From Neopestalotiopsis rosae (Eukaryota > Ascomycota > Sordariomycetes > Amphisphaeriales > Sporocadaceae): a DNA stretch of 64,000 bases. The translations under genes were made by a program, and so were the position numbers. Every line of letters begins with the position of its first letter. The first letter of the stretch is position 1. This document shows positions 13,302 to 24,523 of this stretch, one piece after another. The notes beneath the pieces are model-generated. The model saw nothing but the letters and a program-made list of their open reading frames with translations. It did no database searches and was not told where the DNA came from. The DNA is taken from the NCBI GenBank assembly GCA_023078685.1, contig JALGAS010000001.1:5890001-5954000 (forward strand), written 5' to 3'.

Positions 13302-14105
13302 ATGACTCACGAAATCGACGACATTGTCCACGACTATGAAGATGTCGATGACATATGGTATCACAAGGTCTTGGGGCACTCGGCTCTGTCCATTTCATAT
13401 GATGTTCTACACGTTCCGGTCACTAGTATTTACTTTTACGAGGTAAGCATTCTTTTTCTCCTATTTTCCATAAAACGTTTTCTTTTCTGTTTATTTCTTG
13501 TGATTCTTATTTTTTTCTGTTTCTCTTCTTTTTCATCTTCCCCCCTCCTTTTTTCCTTTCTTTTCTTTTCTGTTTTCTTTTGCAGCAAGATTCGCGTATC
13601 TTCATGACTCCCCACTCATCCTCACTTGTGTCCTTGTACTTACTGCTTCCAGATGTGTATGAGTACCACATGAGCTTTGGAAACAATGCGTCACCTACAT
13701 CATCTCTTTCATACTCGGCGCACCCTGGATCCTCTTCCTGATCGGTACCAGCTTATGGAATGCATATGAAAACCACTGTGCCGTTCTCAAGCTTGCTACG
13801 TGTTCCATTCGTGGCCCCATCTATTCCTCAAGACAAGGAGAGTTTTGTGGCCTCGTTCGCCGCCGGGAGCGTGGTCGACTGGTCCTCATTGCAGCAAGCG
13901 ACGGCCTCGTCTATGCGCGAGTAGAATTAATACATATTGATAATGTATTTTGTATTCCTATCTCCTTTCCCCCGTCCTGACGGCGGCTGCCGGAGCTATT
14001 GTCGACGTCGGTCTGGATTACGTGGTGAAGGTGTTGGTGAAGAAGGGTTTGGGCCTAGTCCCGTCTTCGATTAATCCAGTGGCTGAACCACACATGCCCG
14101 GTTGA
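13302..14105 (+). CDS. Unrecognised spliced gene with a possible membrane segment (boundaries uncertain)
   Basis: I do not recognise this gene. A first exon runs from ATG 13302 to about 13442 and ends at a good donor (GAG|GTAAGC). The intron is 140 bp, unusually pyrimidine-rich, and ends TTTTGCAG at 13585. Downstream, frame 13672-13977 has coding character: a hydrophobic helix YIISFILGAPWILFLIG, then a charged conserved-looking stretch RGPIYSSRQGEFCGLVRRRE. A further open frame about 13982-14105 encodes an amphipathic AIVDVGLDYVVKVLVKKGLG segment. The joins between 13586 and 13672 and around 13930-13990 need introns I cannot place confidently: a candidate join GTATCT...GAG near 13596-13660 has a weak acceptor. 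It could be a small integral membrane protein or a decayed gene. Confidence 0.35.
13446..13585 (+). other. Polypyrimidine tract inside the first intron
   Basis: About 140 bp of almost pure T/C on the + strand precede a TTTTGCAG acceptor. It is far longer than the polypyrimidine stretch normally found before fungal 3' splice sites. Confidence 0.6.
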
Positions 14106-15007
14106 TGGACCCGTGTCAACACCACGAGACCACGAGACCAGACCCAGACGACACGTAAGTCAGGATGCAACATCTACACATTTGAAAAGCTGACGATGCA
14201 TAGAGGCGATTACCTCGAGAGACATGTTATTCATTTCCAACCCATGGTCGGATTAGGTAACCCGCAACCACCCCCAGAGCCGAAATTTAGATGGTGTAAG
14301 GATTCGACTTTTCAATTGTGGCCTGAGTTGCGACCTTAGTCAAATGGGTCATCTCAGACAAACAGGTCAACTCAGACAGGCGATACCGGGAAGCTCAACT
14401 TGACCAACAGGCGAAGTTGGTGGCCACTTTACGATCGGGGAGGTGCTGCAGCTCACGAGTCCATCTTTGAGAAGACTTGTTCGATTGTCACCGGTATGAT
14501 CAGAGGGTACTAGCGATCTAGTGACAGAAATTCCCGGGCTTGGTCGCATGTTAAATTGTTGTACAGAGTCGATGGACATTCACATGTAGACATCATTGTC
14601 GTAGCTACATAGAATATCTTATCACTACCCTACCATGCAGTAAGAATGGCCTTTATCCTTTGTTGACATATGAAGCCTGCGATACTTCCACGAAGAGACA
14701 AATGCCGCATGGCTAGCCGAATGGACTTGATGTAAAGAACCCATCACATTATAGACTTGTCTCAAGCGAAGAATGAATCAAATCTATCATTTGTATAAAC
14801 CAGATGCCTCTCCAAAGAACATTGTATTACAGTAAGCCTGATCCTGCACATGAGTTCACGAAGACATACTGATATCGTCCAAAGTTGGATCTCCGATAAT
14901 GACAAAAGCTCACTATCTGAACCACCATTGAAAACCTGCGATCAATCTGGCGCGCTATTGACAATGGATTACCCTGGAAGACTGCACATCTTGTTCCTGC
15001 GTTTGCA
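14106..15007. other. Intergenic region
   Basis: No supported gene or repeat. The short open frames on both strands show no recognisable domain. Confidence 0.5.
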
Positions 15008-15554
15008 TCAAGAAGTAGACCCAGCATTGTTTCCCTCGAAATGAACGATTTCATGACCGGCGACAAAGTGCCCAACAGACATGTTGCACTTGACAGCCGC
15101 CATCTTTTCCAGCTCTGCCCACTCGGGGTCTGTCGTGAGGGCCTGCATGACGTCCATGCTGGGGACGTAGTACGAGATGACCAGATCATAGTCTGGTACG
15201 GTCCAGTCTGGCCTGCCCATCTCATTCTTGAGCGCGTGGCGGAATGGCTCCCGGGTATTGGAAGGCTGGATGGTCTGATATGGCATTAATACTTTTAGCA
15301 CACTTGGTCTCTCTAAGCATCTAACCAGAAAGAAACACATGTTGGAAAGAGAATGTTGACGTATCGACACTATTACAAACGGAAAGAAGGAAATTGCATA
15401 CCTGTGCCAATTTTACCACACCATGCCTCTTGATCAGAGGGGTCGCTCTGGTCGGCCATTCCTTTGTGACCCAGTCGACAAACTCTTGCTCGGGCACTTC
15501 GTCCTTCTTGTAAACGCAAACATCAAACTTGATGAGTTTGGAATTGTCCGACAT
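15008..15554 (-). CDS. EthD-domain protein (small dimeric ferredoxin-like barrel)
   Basis: EthD proteins are dimeric alpha-beta barrels. Fungal members often act as dehydratases or decarboxylases in polyketide pathways, although many are uncharacterised. The first exon begins at ATG 15554 with MSDNSKLIKFDVCVYKK and runs to WPTRATPLIKRHGVVKLAQ. The second carries TIQPSNTREPF, DYDLVISYYVPSM and the C-terminal half with EWAELEKMAAVKC, ending at 15008. The order and length (about 145 residues) fit the family. The intron between about 15401 and 15292 has a clear donor (CAG|GTATGC), but every nearby AG with good context leaves the wrong phase. Either a weak acceptor is used or there is a one-base lesion. 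No PKS gene is nearby to reveal its pathway. Confidence 0.65.
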
Positions 15555-16855
15555 TTTGAGATAATCGCGTATAGTAAATACTGTGGCCTGAGAAAGTCGA
15601 TGAATATTCTCTAGATTTTTTTTTTCGGCAGCGTCGAGCAAAGCGATGAGTGTGCCTTTTATCCTGCTGGCGGGGAACGCGGCCGCGGGCTGTTGGTGAT
15701 CATCAAACATGCGGCTTACGCAACGTGCATGTTAAGTGTACCACTCGCAGGCCAGCGTGATGCTGCTGCCATGATGAATCCCGGTCCGTGATCAACCATA
15801 CACTAGAACGAAATGGGCATAACGTACGAAGCTCCATGGTGGTGCTTGTTGGCAATAATAAGCACCGTTATGGAGCTTTGCAATAAGGAGACGCAATCGA
15901 GCCAATGCTTTTCTTGTTGGTAGTTGTCGAAATGACTCCTCTTACCTAGGTATGCAGGCGCATATTATCTGTTGGTTCAACGTCGCGCAGATCCCAACAG
16001 ACCCCGGCTCAATTCCATTCCTTGGATTAAGTCTGTCCTTGCCGCGCACCACTCCTCCTTTGCCTAGTGAATTCTCTGCATTATGAAGACGACCGTTGGC
16101 TAGAACGAAACCGTTGGACACTTACCCAATCGCCCATCATTCATATTTTGCATTTTTGATTGATCTATGGCGCGGATATCAATGGCGCACCTTGATAGCC
16201 AACCGTCAATCGCCACGACTTCAACTAGTCGGGTCTTCCAGCACCCACATGTCGGGAAAAACGACTCAGTAGAATTTGAATTCTGCTGCATACAATCTGT
16301 CGTCAGAAATGGCATGTTTGTCGAAGCGTCACCATGAATTAACGCAGCCCCGTTGCACCGAAGTGGACATGAAAATATAGCTGCCAATCTATCACAAATT
16401 GTGTTACAGTCGTTAGCTATAGGACCTAGAAATCATCACGGGCGATTAGGCCTCAAAATATCCAAACTCAGCGAAGGTAAGAGTGATTTCAAAATATGGT
16501 GTCTGAATCTTGCTTGTTGTCGCTACCTAGTGATATTTGTGATGAATAAGACCAAATTGTGTTCCTGCGAATTTGGGGTCTCCGTGATGTCAGCCCGCCA
16601 TGAATGTGAATAAAACAATAAGCTCGTGTGAAGTATAAAAACCTGAAATCATTGCTGTTACCCTATTAATCCATTTGCTCCGGGGACCAGGATATTCCGA
16701 TGGCCGTGATATTAGCACTTTTGAGATGAGATGTGGCAAAATTGTGCTTCGCAAGGCTCCAACATCAAAGAATGTTTAGCTCGATCGGCCCACTCTGCGT
16801 AAAAAGAGGCCACTTTACACAAAGTGCCCGGTCAGAACATGACAAAGCAACAGGT
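15555..16855. other. Intergenic region
   Basis: It contains the shared upstream sequence of the EthD gene and the downstream flank of the SRR1-like gene. Nothing else can be supported. Confidence 0.5.
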
Positions 16856-18077
16856 CTAGCCACTAGACACCTTTAGGCCTCTGAGATATACAGAGTACCT
16901 TACTCTGTGATGAGGGTTGTGTGGTGGAAGAGATAATCTGATGTACTCGTTATTGAGCATGCCTTGAACCCGAGAGGTAACTGGATCAACGCTGAAAAGT
17001 CGTCTGTTAATACTTGAACAGAAGAAAGCCATACATGACTGAGCCAAGACAAGCGCAATGTGATAGCAAAATTGGCGGACTTACCACTCTGGACTCTCTG
17101 GTCCGATCTCCTCATCCCATAGAATAGCAGCGGGACGACAACCTTTGGAAATGTCGGTGATGATTTCCTTTAATGGACAGGTGGGCCTAAAAGAGACCAC
17201 AATGCTGGTCTCATCCACTTCCAAGAAGCCTTTTGGATCATTCAATACCTCAATACCGAATGTTTTGAGAGCCTCCTCATCTTCAGGAAAGTATTCAGGA
17301 TCCTGAGCAAAGCATTTCACCTCCTTGGGCTGCGCTTTGAGCTTCTGGATTTCGACCAAACCTTCTCGAATACTTGAAAGAAGAGCATGTTGAGCCTGCG
17401 TGCGCTCGTAGACGCCCTTAGGGGTGTTTATGTATGATAAGGAACCAAGACCGAACCCAAGAACCTTGGTAACCGTGTTGAACAGTGGCCCTAAAAGTAG
17501 GTTTTGGAGAAATCGGAATGCTTCACCGTGGCGCAATGTTAATCTTGCGTAGTTGATCCCTCTGCTGATAACCGCCGCAGAAGGTCGTGGCCCGTGGGGC
17601 GTGCGGTATGGCTCGCCTCGCTCTTTCCCGTGCCAGTATTCTTCGCCATATATTTTCGACACATCCATGGTGAGGAATCTTATTGGAAGATACCGTTTAT
17701 CCTCTTCTTCCTGTCGAAAGACGGTGAGCATTTTGATGCCTCTGTATGCCAGCCTGATGTTTGACCTTTGGAGCAAATCAGTACCACGAGATAGGGAAAG
17801 CAACACGTAGAACGAAACTGTGATGTGCTTACCTGATGATCTGATGCCCAGATGGAGAGTCTTGGACAGTGAAGACGACATTGCTGAGACCTACTCTGTA
17901 CTCATTTCCCTATAAATTTGCTGACCAAATGGCGCCCGTCGTCCGTTGCGTGGCCTCGATCTCGTCAAATTGGTCGCTGAGACTCTGTAGGTGCTCCTTA
18001 CTGAATAATTGGCCTCCCTTATTGTAAAACTTTTGAATGTTCAGTATGACGTGATCAATTGTGTTGGCGGGATCCAT
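16856..18077 (-). pseudogene. SRR1-like domain protein gene with an in-frame TAG codon
   Basis: The SRR1-like family is named after Arabidopsis SRR1, a clock and light-signalling factor; fungal members have unknown roles. Three exons fit in phase: 18077-17833, 17765-17085 and 16991-16856, for 353 codons. The N-terminal exon begins MDPANTIDHVILNIQKFYNK and continues in the same frame through GNEYRVGLSNVVF. Codon 56 (17912-17910) between these blocks is TAG. The C-terminal half has the family pattern VKCFAQDPEYFPEDEEAL, then LNDPKGFLEVDETSIVVSF. Splice sites are good and the frame is otherwise clean, so the stop is a single lesion. A later ATG at 17881 gives another long frame, but it lacks the first exon and keeps the 17832-17766 intron unspliced. 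A CAG to TAG change would be of the RIP type (CpA to TpA); that is inference. Confidence 0.72.
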
Positions 18078-18690
18078 TGTATTGGTTGTGGGAGAGGATG
18101 AGGTTGCAAGTGTAAAATGGCTAGAGTTCTGATGTTCTGATGTGGGTGGATATTGATTGCGAAAAGAGCTTTAGGTTGAAGCTGAGTAACGAAGAATCAA
18201 AACGATAAACGATGGCACGAATTTTGATGTGGTCGGAAGAGAAATATTTGCTCGTCTCTGTCACGCGAGGGGGTCCATAAACAATAGAGCCCAGCTTGGC
18301 TCAATGAAAGTAGGCGCAATCATTTAGAGGGTACCATGTCTTTGTGGTAACTTCCTTGACTAAAGATAATATCGTACGCATAACGGGAAAGTTCAATCAT
18401 CGGCCGTGAAAAGAAAGTAGCCTCGAGATATGATTTACGGACCGAGCGAATTAACTTAGTGATTCCAAGACGTGTCTATCTTCGATGCATTATAATAGTC
18501 GTGCAGAAGTCCGCCCACGAATGTTATATTATCTATCCCATTTCAAGCATTCTGGACCATACTGATGGGAAAATATACACACGAAAAACTGAATGCAACA
18601 TCCGAATCCAGCTGAGCTATGGGATATCGCCATCCGTCCGTAACCGCGAGTATAGGCTAGCAGACCGGCCTTCATTCCGGACGTGGTTGT
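18078..18690. other. Intergenic region between the SRR1-like gene and its convergent-side neighbour
   Basis: It holds the promoter of the minus-strand SRR1-like gene and the 3' flank of the next minus-strand gene. No further gene is visible. Confidence 0.5.
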
Positions 18691-20174
18691 TCAATTCTGT
18701 GACTTCCAGAATCTCTTGGTGACATGAACAGGAAGCGGCTTCCTCTTATTAGTTGAATGCAAGATATTCAGGGATGGCTGATTTGGACTTTTCCTGTACA
18801 CTGCCACACATGACTTCTCTGGGGTAGCTTGCACCATGTCCCTTAGTTGCGAGATCAGACCAACCATCTTCTGCAGGGCCTCCTGATTCTGCGGATTATT
18901 CTCCCAGACCTCAAAGTTCTGGCTGATATCGTCGACGCTGATCTTGGTAAAAGTCGCCTCGTCATGAGTACCACGGATAAGATGTGGCGTGCGGCCAAAC
19001 CACATTTGTGGCAATGACTGCCGAGCAGGCTTTGCATTTGCCTTGATTTCGGCCATGTGGCTTGGGCTGGTTCCAGGGCCACTACGTATGACGTGCATCG
19101 TACCACCATCGGCAAGAGCAGACGTCTGTTTCCTGTCCAGGTCTAGGGCTTGGAGATCACCCGCCAGACGATTGACATCGCTAGGAATTTGACCGCTTCT
19201 TGTGCCTGCTGCTTTTATTTGAGGGTCTACTGCCGTCGGAATGACACATGCATCCACCTCGAACCGGACAGCACAATTGAGACTGCCCAAATTATATTTT
19301 AGAACGCAATGGTGACCCATACTGCCTTGCAATTCCTTACGGGCCTCCGTAACAGCATGCTCAAACGACTTGCCGTATCCAGCATTTGCAGACCCATGAA
19401 TCATTTGCTTCGCCGATTTTGTGCATCTCTCGATAATGAGGGTGTTGTCAATAACAAAGAGATTCAAGCGAAACGAGTCTGGTCTTCGGCCTTGACAGAA
19501 CTCGAGCAACCTACGAAGGCTGTTGCGATTGACAAGGACGTCGATTTCGTCAAAGGTGACGTTGGGGTTCATCGCCTGGAGAGCATCAAACACAACCTCG
19601 AAGGGATATTTGGGCACTCGGGCGGCATTCTGGTCGATGTACTGAAGTCCGGAGTCTTTTTCCAGTATGATTGGCAACGGGACCTCTTTGAATACGGGCG
19701 CACCTCCTAAAGTAGTGTTGAATAAGGTATTTGCTGCTCAAGCGTTGCTAGGTCATAACATACCTGGGACGTAAATGGATGGTCGAGCCCGATTAATCCA
19801 ATTGTAGCTGCAGAGAAGCTCGCAACCACCGCGGCTTGAGACGAGCGCCTCGTGCCCAGAAAGAGCCAGGGAGCTGGAGCTCACTGACAAGATGGTGGCT
19901 CCGGTGCCTCGTACCAGCCAGTCTTCTTTCCTCGAGACTGACATTGGCGACTTTGTAATTTAGTTAGCCAAGAGACTTGACCTCGGTTGCTGGCAGGACA
20001 TCTCACTGATGTTGTCTTGGTAGGTGAACTCGTGTGCGTTGCGTTCCTTCCTATGCCAATGGCCACTTTGTCTTTGCATATGGAGCCCGGGTTGCCTCTC
20101 ACCCGGTCCCGTCGGTGCTGCTCTAGTGCGAATTGTTCCGCAAAACTCCTGCCGCAAGAGCAAGAATATGCCAT
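18691..20174 (-). CDS. Fungal protein of the family commonly mislabelled geranylgeranyl pyrophosphate synthetase
   Basis: Three exons join in phase: 20174-20103, 19950-19764 and 19706-18691, giving 424 residues. The first encodes a short Cys/His-rich start (YSCSCGRSF...ALEQHRRD) resembling a degenerate C2H2 finger. The second contains LLCSYNWINRARPSIYVPG, the hallmark of this fungal family. The third carries LEKDSGLQYIDQNAARVPKY, VDVLVNRNSLRRLLEF, and a GYGKSFEHAVTE block. Homologues are widely labelled geranylgeranyl pyrophosphate synthetase, but I see no DDXXD prenyltransferase motifs, so that label should not be trusted. The biochemical role is unknown. The C-terminal 80 residues are helical and polar. 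Confidence 0.68.
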
Positions 20175-21196
20175 GATATCAATTGGGACTTTTCAGTCCA
20201 CAAGTCTTGATCAATGTGTAGGAATTTGAAGAAGTATCAAACTGCGTGCCCGGCTCAAACCACGTGCCCATAAATTTAGGTCGAAGATGCGTTGACGCCC
20301 AAGCCCAATTTGGACCACTTGCTATTGGCTGAATTCCTGCCTTGTGAAACTCTATCATTGCACGTAGCTGAATGGACAGACCAGTCCGAAATATTTGGGG
20401 ACAACGTCGACTGTACCACAAGGCTGCATGCCAATTTGATACGGTCGCTTACAAAGGTCCGTCCTTTATCGTCGCCCGGCAGAATTGATCTAGGCAAACA
20501 GCCACGCGTTGAATGTTCTGCCGACTATGATATTACCAATTATCAGGTGTATTGGCATGTCATCATTACTGCATGCTTCCTCATTGCAAGCATCAATGGG
20601 TGTTTGGAGGGATGATGTGTTTCCACAAACAATCATGACTTCCGAGCTCACTGCTGTGCGGTGCCTGTTGTAACATTATACAATTTGGCATATATTAGAT
20701 TCTGTATGTCTCATTCGGTGCTGTTGGGTTTTGGTGCTTGTGCACTGGAGCTGCTGATTTCACTGCGCTAGTTGACGTGGTTCAGTGGAGGAACCAACCG
20801 ACACACGGCGTAGGCTTGGGTGCAACTACGTCTCGATTCATCGAAATAAAAATTACAAAATATAAATCTACATATCATTGTTTCAAATTCACCTGCCAAT
20901 TCATTCCGAATCATGCGGCGTCAAGGCGGGAAATACATGGACTGTTTTACAGTGGCAATATTTTTGAATTTGATGCTCCGCGGGCGCTAGGAGTTGCCCG
21001 CGGCCTTCTCCGTGGACGCCCACGATGGCTGCGGTCCAGTCAGTGATAAAATAACAACATGTGCGATTCGCATGATGGAAAGATTATTAAATCTCGAACA
21101 TCAATATCAAACAGTGCATGAGACTGATTGCTAACATTTCTCGCTTGAATTTCTCCCATTTTTCTTCAGAAATACACAAACCATCCTCAGGGCACA
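20175..21196. other. Divergent intergenic region
   Basis: It contains the promoters of the minus-strand gene ending its upstream side at 20174 and of the + strand decarboxylase at 21197. No other gene is supported. A short GC-rich patch lies near 20980-21030. Confidence 0.5.
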
Positions 21197-22525
21197 ATGG
21201 CAAAGGTTCAGGAGCAGGAGTTCTGGGCAGACGCGGAGCAGCATCTCATGTCCACTGGAGTACCCTATTCGCCATCCATCATCACCAGAGCGATTGGATG
21301 TCGACTCTACGATCAAAATGATCGTGAGATTCTTGACTTTACCTCTGGTCAAATGAGTTCGCTGCTCGGCCATTCGCACCCCGAAATCGTCCAGGTCGTA
21401 CAAAAGAATGTGGCCGAGCTCGATCATCTGCTCAGCAACATGATCACCCAGCCCGTCGTCAACCTCGCAAAGCGCCTGGCGCGATTCCTGCCTGCGCCGC
21501 TAGAAAAGTCATTCTTCCTCAACACTGGCTCAGAGACCACAGAAGCCGCTCTGAAAATGGCTAAAGTGTACACGGGCAAATTCGAAATTGTTGCCTTTTC
21601 TGCCAGCTACCACGGCCTCACCCAAGGTGCTGGCTCGGCCACTTATTCGGCAGGTCGCAAGAACGGCGGTCCGCCCACTCCCGGCATGCTTGCATTCCCG
21701 GCGCCGTATGCATACCGATCGCCCTTTCGAAAGTCCGACGGCTCCTACGACTGGGAAACGGAGCTCGAGTTTGGCTGGTCCATGATTGACCGCCAGAGCG
21801 TCGGTTCCCTGGCCGCCTTCATCATGGAGCCCATCCTATCGACTGGCGGCATTCTCGTCCCGCCCAAGGGTTACCTGAAGCGCATGTATGAGGAGTGCAA
21901 GAAGCGCGACATGCTTGTCATCATGGATGAGGCGCAGACGGGCGTCGGCCGCACGGGCAAGATGTTTGCCTTTGAGGACGACGACATTGTGCCCGACGTT
22001 CTGTGCCTCTCCAAGACCCTCGGCTGCGGCCTGCCGCTGGGCTCCGTCAGCACCACGGCCGCCATTGCGCTTGGTCTGGCCGAGTCCAAATTTCTATGGC
22101 TCACCACGCACCTCAACGATCCCCTGACCGCGGCTGTGGGCGACAAGGTGCTCGAGATTGTCGAGCGCGATAATATCGCACAGCGCGCCGCCGCGAGGGG
22201 CGAGCAGCTGCGACAGGGACTGCTGCGGCTTCAAGACAAGTACTGGTGCATTGGCGACGTACGCGGCCGCGGTCTTTTCCAGGCCATTGAGATCATCTCG
22301 GATGCCGAGACCAAGGCGCCCGGGCCCGACCTGGGCCAGTTGGTCTCGGACAAGGCTCTGGCTTTGGGTCTGTCGTGCAATGTGGTCAATCTTCCCGGTA
22401 TGGGTGGCGTCTTTCGACTGGCGCCTCCGGTCACGGTCACTGAGGATGAGATTGAAGAGGGGTTGAAGATCCTGGATAGGGCATTTGACGAAATCCTGGC
22501 TGCGCGCGGAGGAGCGATACCTTGA
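21197..22525 (+). CDS. 2,2-dialkylglycine decarboxylase-like PLP enzyme (class III aminotransferase fold)
   Basis: Bacterial dialkylglycine decarboxylase removes CO2 from 2-aminoisobutyrate (Aib) and passes the amino group to pyruvate, giving acetone and alanine. This intronless frame of 442 residues tracks the bacterial enzyme almost end to end. It has FTSGQMSSLLGHSHPEI with the characteristic Gln at residue 52, SATYSAGRK near 150, EPILSTGG near 211, PLP-anchoring DEAQTGVGRTG (Asp244), the Schiff-base Lys273 in LSKTLGCGLPL, THLNDPL near 305 and GGVFRLAPP near the C-terminus. Position 138, Trp in the bacterial enzyme, is Tyr here (SYHG), so substrate choice may differ. The lack of introns and the strong similarity to bacterial proteins raise the possibility of horizontal transfer. 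Aib is a main residue of the peptaibols made by hypocrealean fungi, so Aib catabolism or detoxification is a reasonable inferred role. Confidence 0.85.
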   Translation: MAKVQEQEFWADAEQHLMSTGVPYSPSIITRAIGCRLYDQNDREILDFTSGQMSSLLGHSHPEIVQVVQKNVAELDHLLSNMITQPVVNLAKRLARFLPAPLEKSFFLNTGSETTEAALKMAKVYTGKFEIVAFSASYHGLTQGAGSATYSAGRKNGGPPTPGMLAFPAPYAYRSPFRKSDGSYDWETELEFGWSMIDRQSVGSLAAFIMEPILSTGGILVPPKGYLKRMYEECKKRDMLVIMDEAQTGVGRTGKMFAFEDDDIVPDVLCLSKTLGCGLPLGSVSTTAAIALGLAESKFLWLTTHLNDPLTAAVGDKVLEIVERDNIAQRAAARGEQLRQGLLRLQDKYWCIGDVRGRGLFQAIEIISDAETKAPGPDLGQLVSDKALALGLSCNVVNLPGMGGVFRLAPPVTVTEDEIEEGLKILDRAFDEILAARGGAIP

Positions 22526-23219
22526 GTTGTCGCATAACAAAAGAAATGACCCCATAGAAGCAATAAATTTCAGCACACATCCATAGTGGTCTCCATTTTT
22601 GTGCTCACGGCGGCCCTCACACTGCGCCTTATGAGGATTTTGATTCTGAGTGACTAAGACAGCCGAATGCATGAACGAGAAAGAAAAAGCATTGACATCA
22701 TCGGGGACTCATGGAAGACGTATATCCTTGTAATCAATCGTTGAAGAAATCAATTGCAACTGCGGAGACACCCATGAAATTGTGCGATTTCCCGAGCTCT
22801 TTAGGCCGAACCAGCTGCTATACTTCCACAGATCCCCAGCATGCCAGCCTCAGTATAGGCAGATTTACCCCAGATTTACTGGGGCTACCCCTGGCAGTTT
22901 CCACCAATCGCGGGATCAATGGCGCGGCCAAGGATGACTTTGTAGGCAATAGTTCTTGTTTATTTCCAGCTTCTTCATCCTCGGATATCTTGAATGGATA
23001 TCACCGGCGCAAGGGCATTTTCATGATCCATAATATCCTGGGGTGTTCCGGGCGAAGGGATATAGTGGTGATTGGGGTGAGCACGCGACACGACTGATAT
23101 AAACCTGTTAGTACTGCCTGCTACTTGATATCTTCTTCTGCATCACAGTCGGACTTCTGCAGAGGAACCATTGCCAGCGAGGACAATTCAATTGCAACAA
23201 TGTTCAAGATACAGACGCA
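22526..23219. other. Intergenic region
   Basis: No supported gene; the right end is the promoter of the secreted esterase that starts at 23220. Confidence 0.5.
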
Positions 23220-24335
23220 ATGTTGGGCATTTATCTTGCATCGCTGCTGCTGGGTGCGTTTGCCGCCACCCAGGCACATCCGTCTGGCAGCCCTACGAAA
23301 CGATCGTGGGGTGGATTCGGCGATTTGAAAAAGTTTGTTGTCTTGTAAGTTAACCTTCCTTCTCAAGTAGTATCTAGTGATTAATCCTGATGATAGTGGC
23401 GACTCGTACACTCGGATTGGATATAGTCAATCCGGCACGCAACCGTCTGCCGGCAACCCCTTTGGCAACTCTGGTACAACGAGCGCGGACGGAAACAATT
23501 GGGTCAAATACCTCACATTGAGTCACAACGAAAGCGCTTTCCTGACCTATGACTATGCACTGAGCGGTGCAACGGTGAACATCTCTATCGTCGAAGCCTC
23601 CGTCGGCAGAGACGTCGTCGGAGAGGTGCAGGATACTTTTCTACCCGCCTTCGCCGACAACAGCAGCTTTGCCGGCGCCAACGTCCTCTACGGCACCTGG
23701 ATCGGCATCAACGACGTCAAGCAGTCGTACCTGGGCGAGGACTACGCGGGCGCCAACTTTACCCTGTACACGGAGATCATCGACTCCCTGGCGGGGCAGG
23801 TGGACGCGCTCTACAACAATGGCGCGCGCAACTTTCTGTTCCTGAGCGTCCCGCCGCTGGAAAAGGCGCCCTACACGACCCAGTCGTCGGCCAACGCGAC
23901 GCGGTACCTGCTCATGGAGGCCGCCGTCAACGACTACAACAGCAAGCTGCTCAAGCTGGCCAAGTCGGTCGGCCACGACTACAGCGGCACCAGCGTGTTT
24001 TACATGGACGCCCACGCCCTCTTCAACAGCGTCATTAACGACCCGTCGCAGTACGACGAGACGGCTGGCCTCAAGGACGTGACTAGCTACTGCGGTGCAT
24101 ACGAAGAGTAAGTTGACAATGATTGACACTTGTGAAAAGTTTGAAAGCTTGAGAATAAGAGTGCTGACAAGACCTCTCTAGTTTGACCAGTGACCCTGAT
24201 GCTGACTCGGACGACTGCGATTACGCTGTCTCCGAATATCTCTGGCTGAATGCCTTGCACCCGACTTATGTGATCCACAACCTGTTAGCTAAAAAGATTG
24301 CTGCTTTGCTGGCGGACGGACCTACGTTCTGGTAA
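23220..24335 (+). CDS. Secreted GDSL/SGNH esterase (carbohydrate esterase family 16-like)
   Basis: This is a secreted acyl or acetyl esterase, probably acting on plant polysaccharides or lipids. Exons 23220-23344, 23397-24107 and 24182-24335 join in phase for 329 residues. A signal peptide (MLGIYLASLLLGAFAATQA) is followed by a KR dibasic site. Block I is VVFGDSYT, built across the first intron, with the nucleophile Ser. Block III is GTWIGINDV (Gly-x-Asn-Asp). The C-terminal block reads LWLNALHPT, supplying His; the acid residue of the classical DxxH is Asn here. Several NxT/S glycosylation sites are visible. It lies tail to tail with a second secreted esterase gene on the minus strand. Confidence 0.87.
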
Positions 24336-24523
24336 AGCATGGATCGATTCGCCTCTCGCGTGGGGCTAGTAATGCACTGCGCCTTTGGCTGCGAACGCAT
24401 CTAGTGTATCTTTTGTGTCACTGTACATTTCTAATTCAGATATTAATTGGAGAATTGTGAATAGTTAATCATTAATCGACTATGTCATCGCACGCTGAAT
24501 GAATTCCATAATGAACATGATCA

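Noticed and set aside
17081..17881. Reading the SRR1-like gene from ATG 17881 as an uninterrupted ORF
   Set aside because: It would retain a clear 67-bp intron (17832-17766) and skip the in-frame N-terminal exon; splicing gives the family-like VVFTVQDSPSGHQII sequence instead.
18691..20174. Geranylgeranyl pyrophosphate synthase function for this gene
   Set aside because: The family label exists in databases, but aspartate-rich DDXXD prenyltransferase motifs are absent from the sequence.
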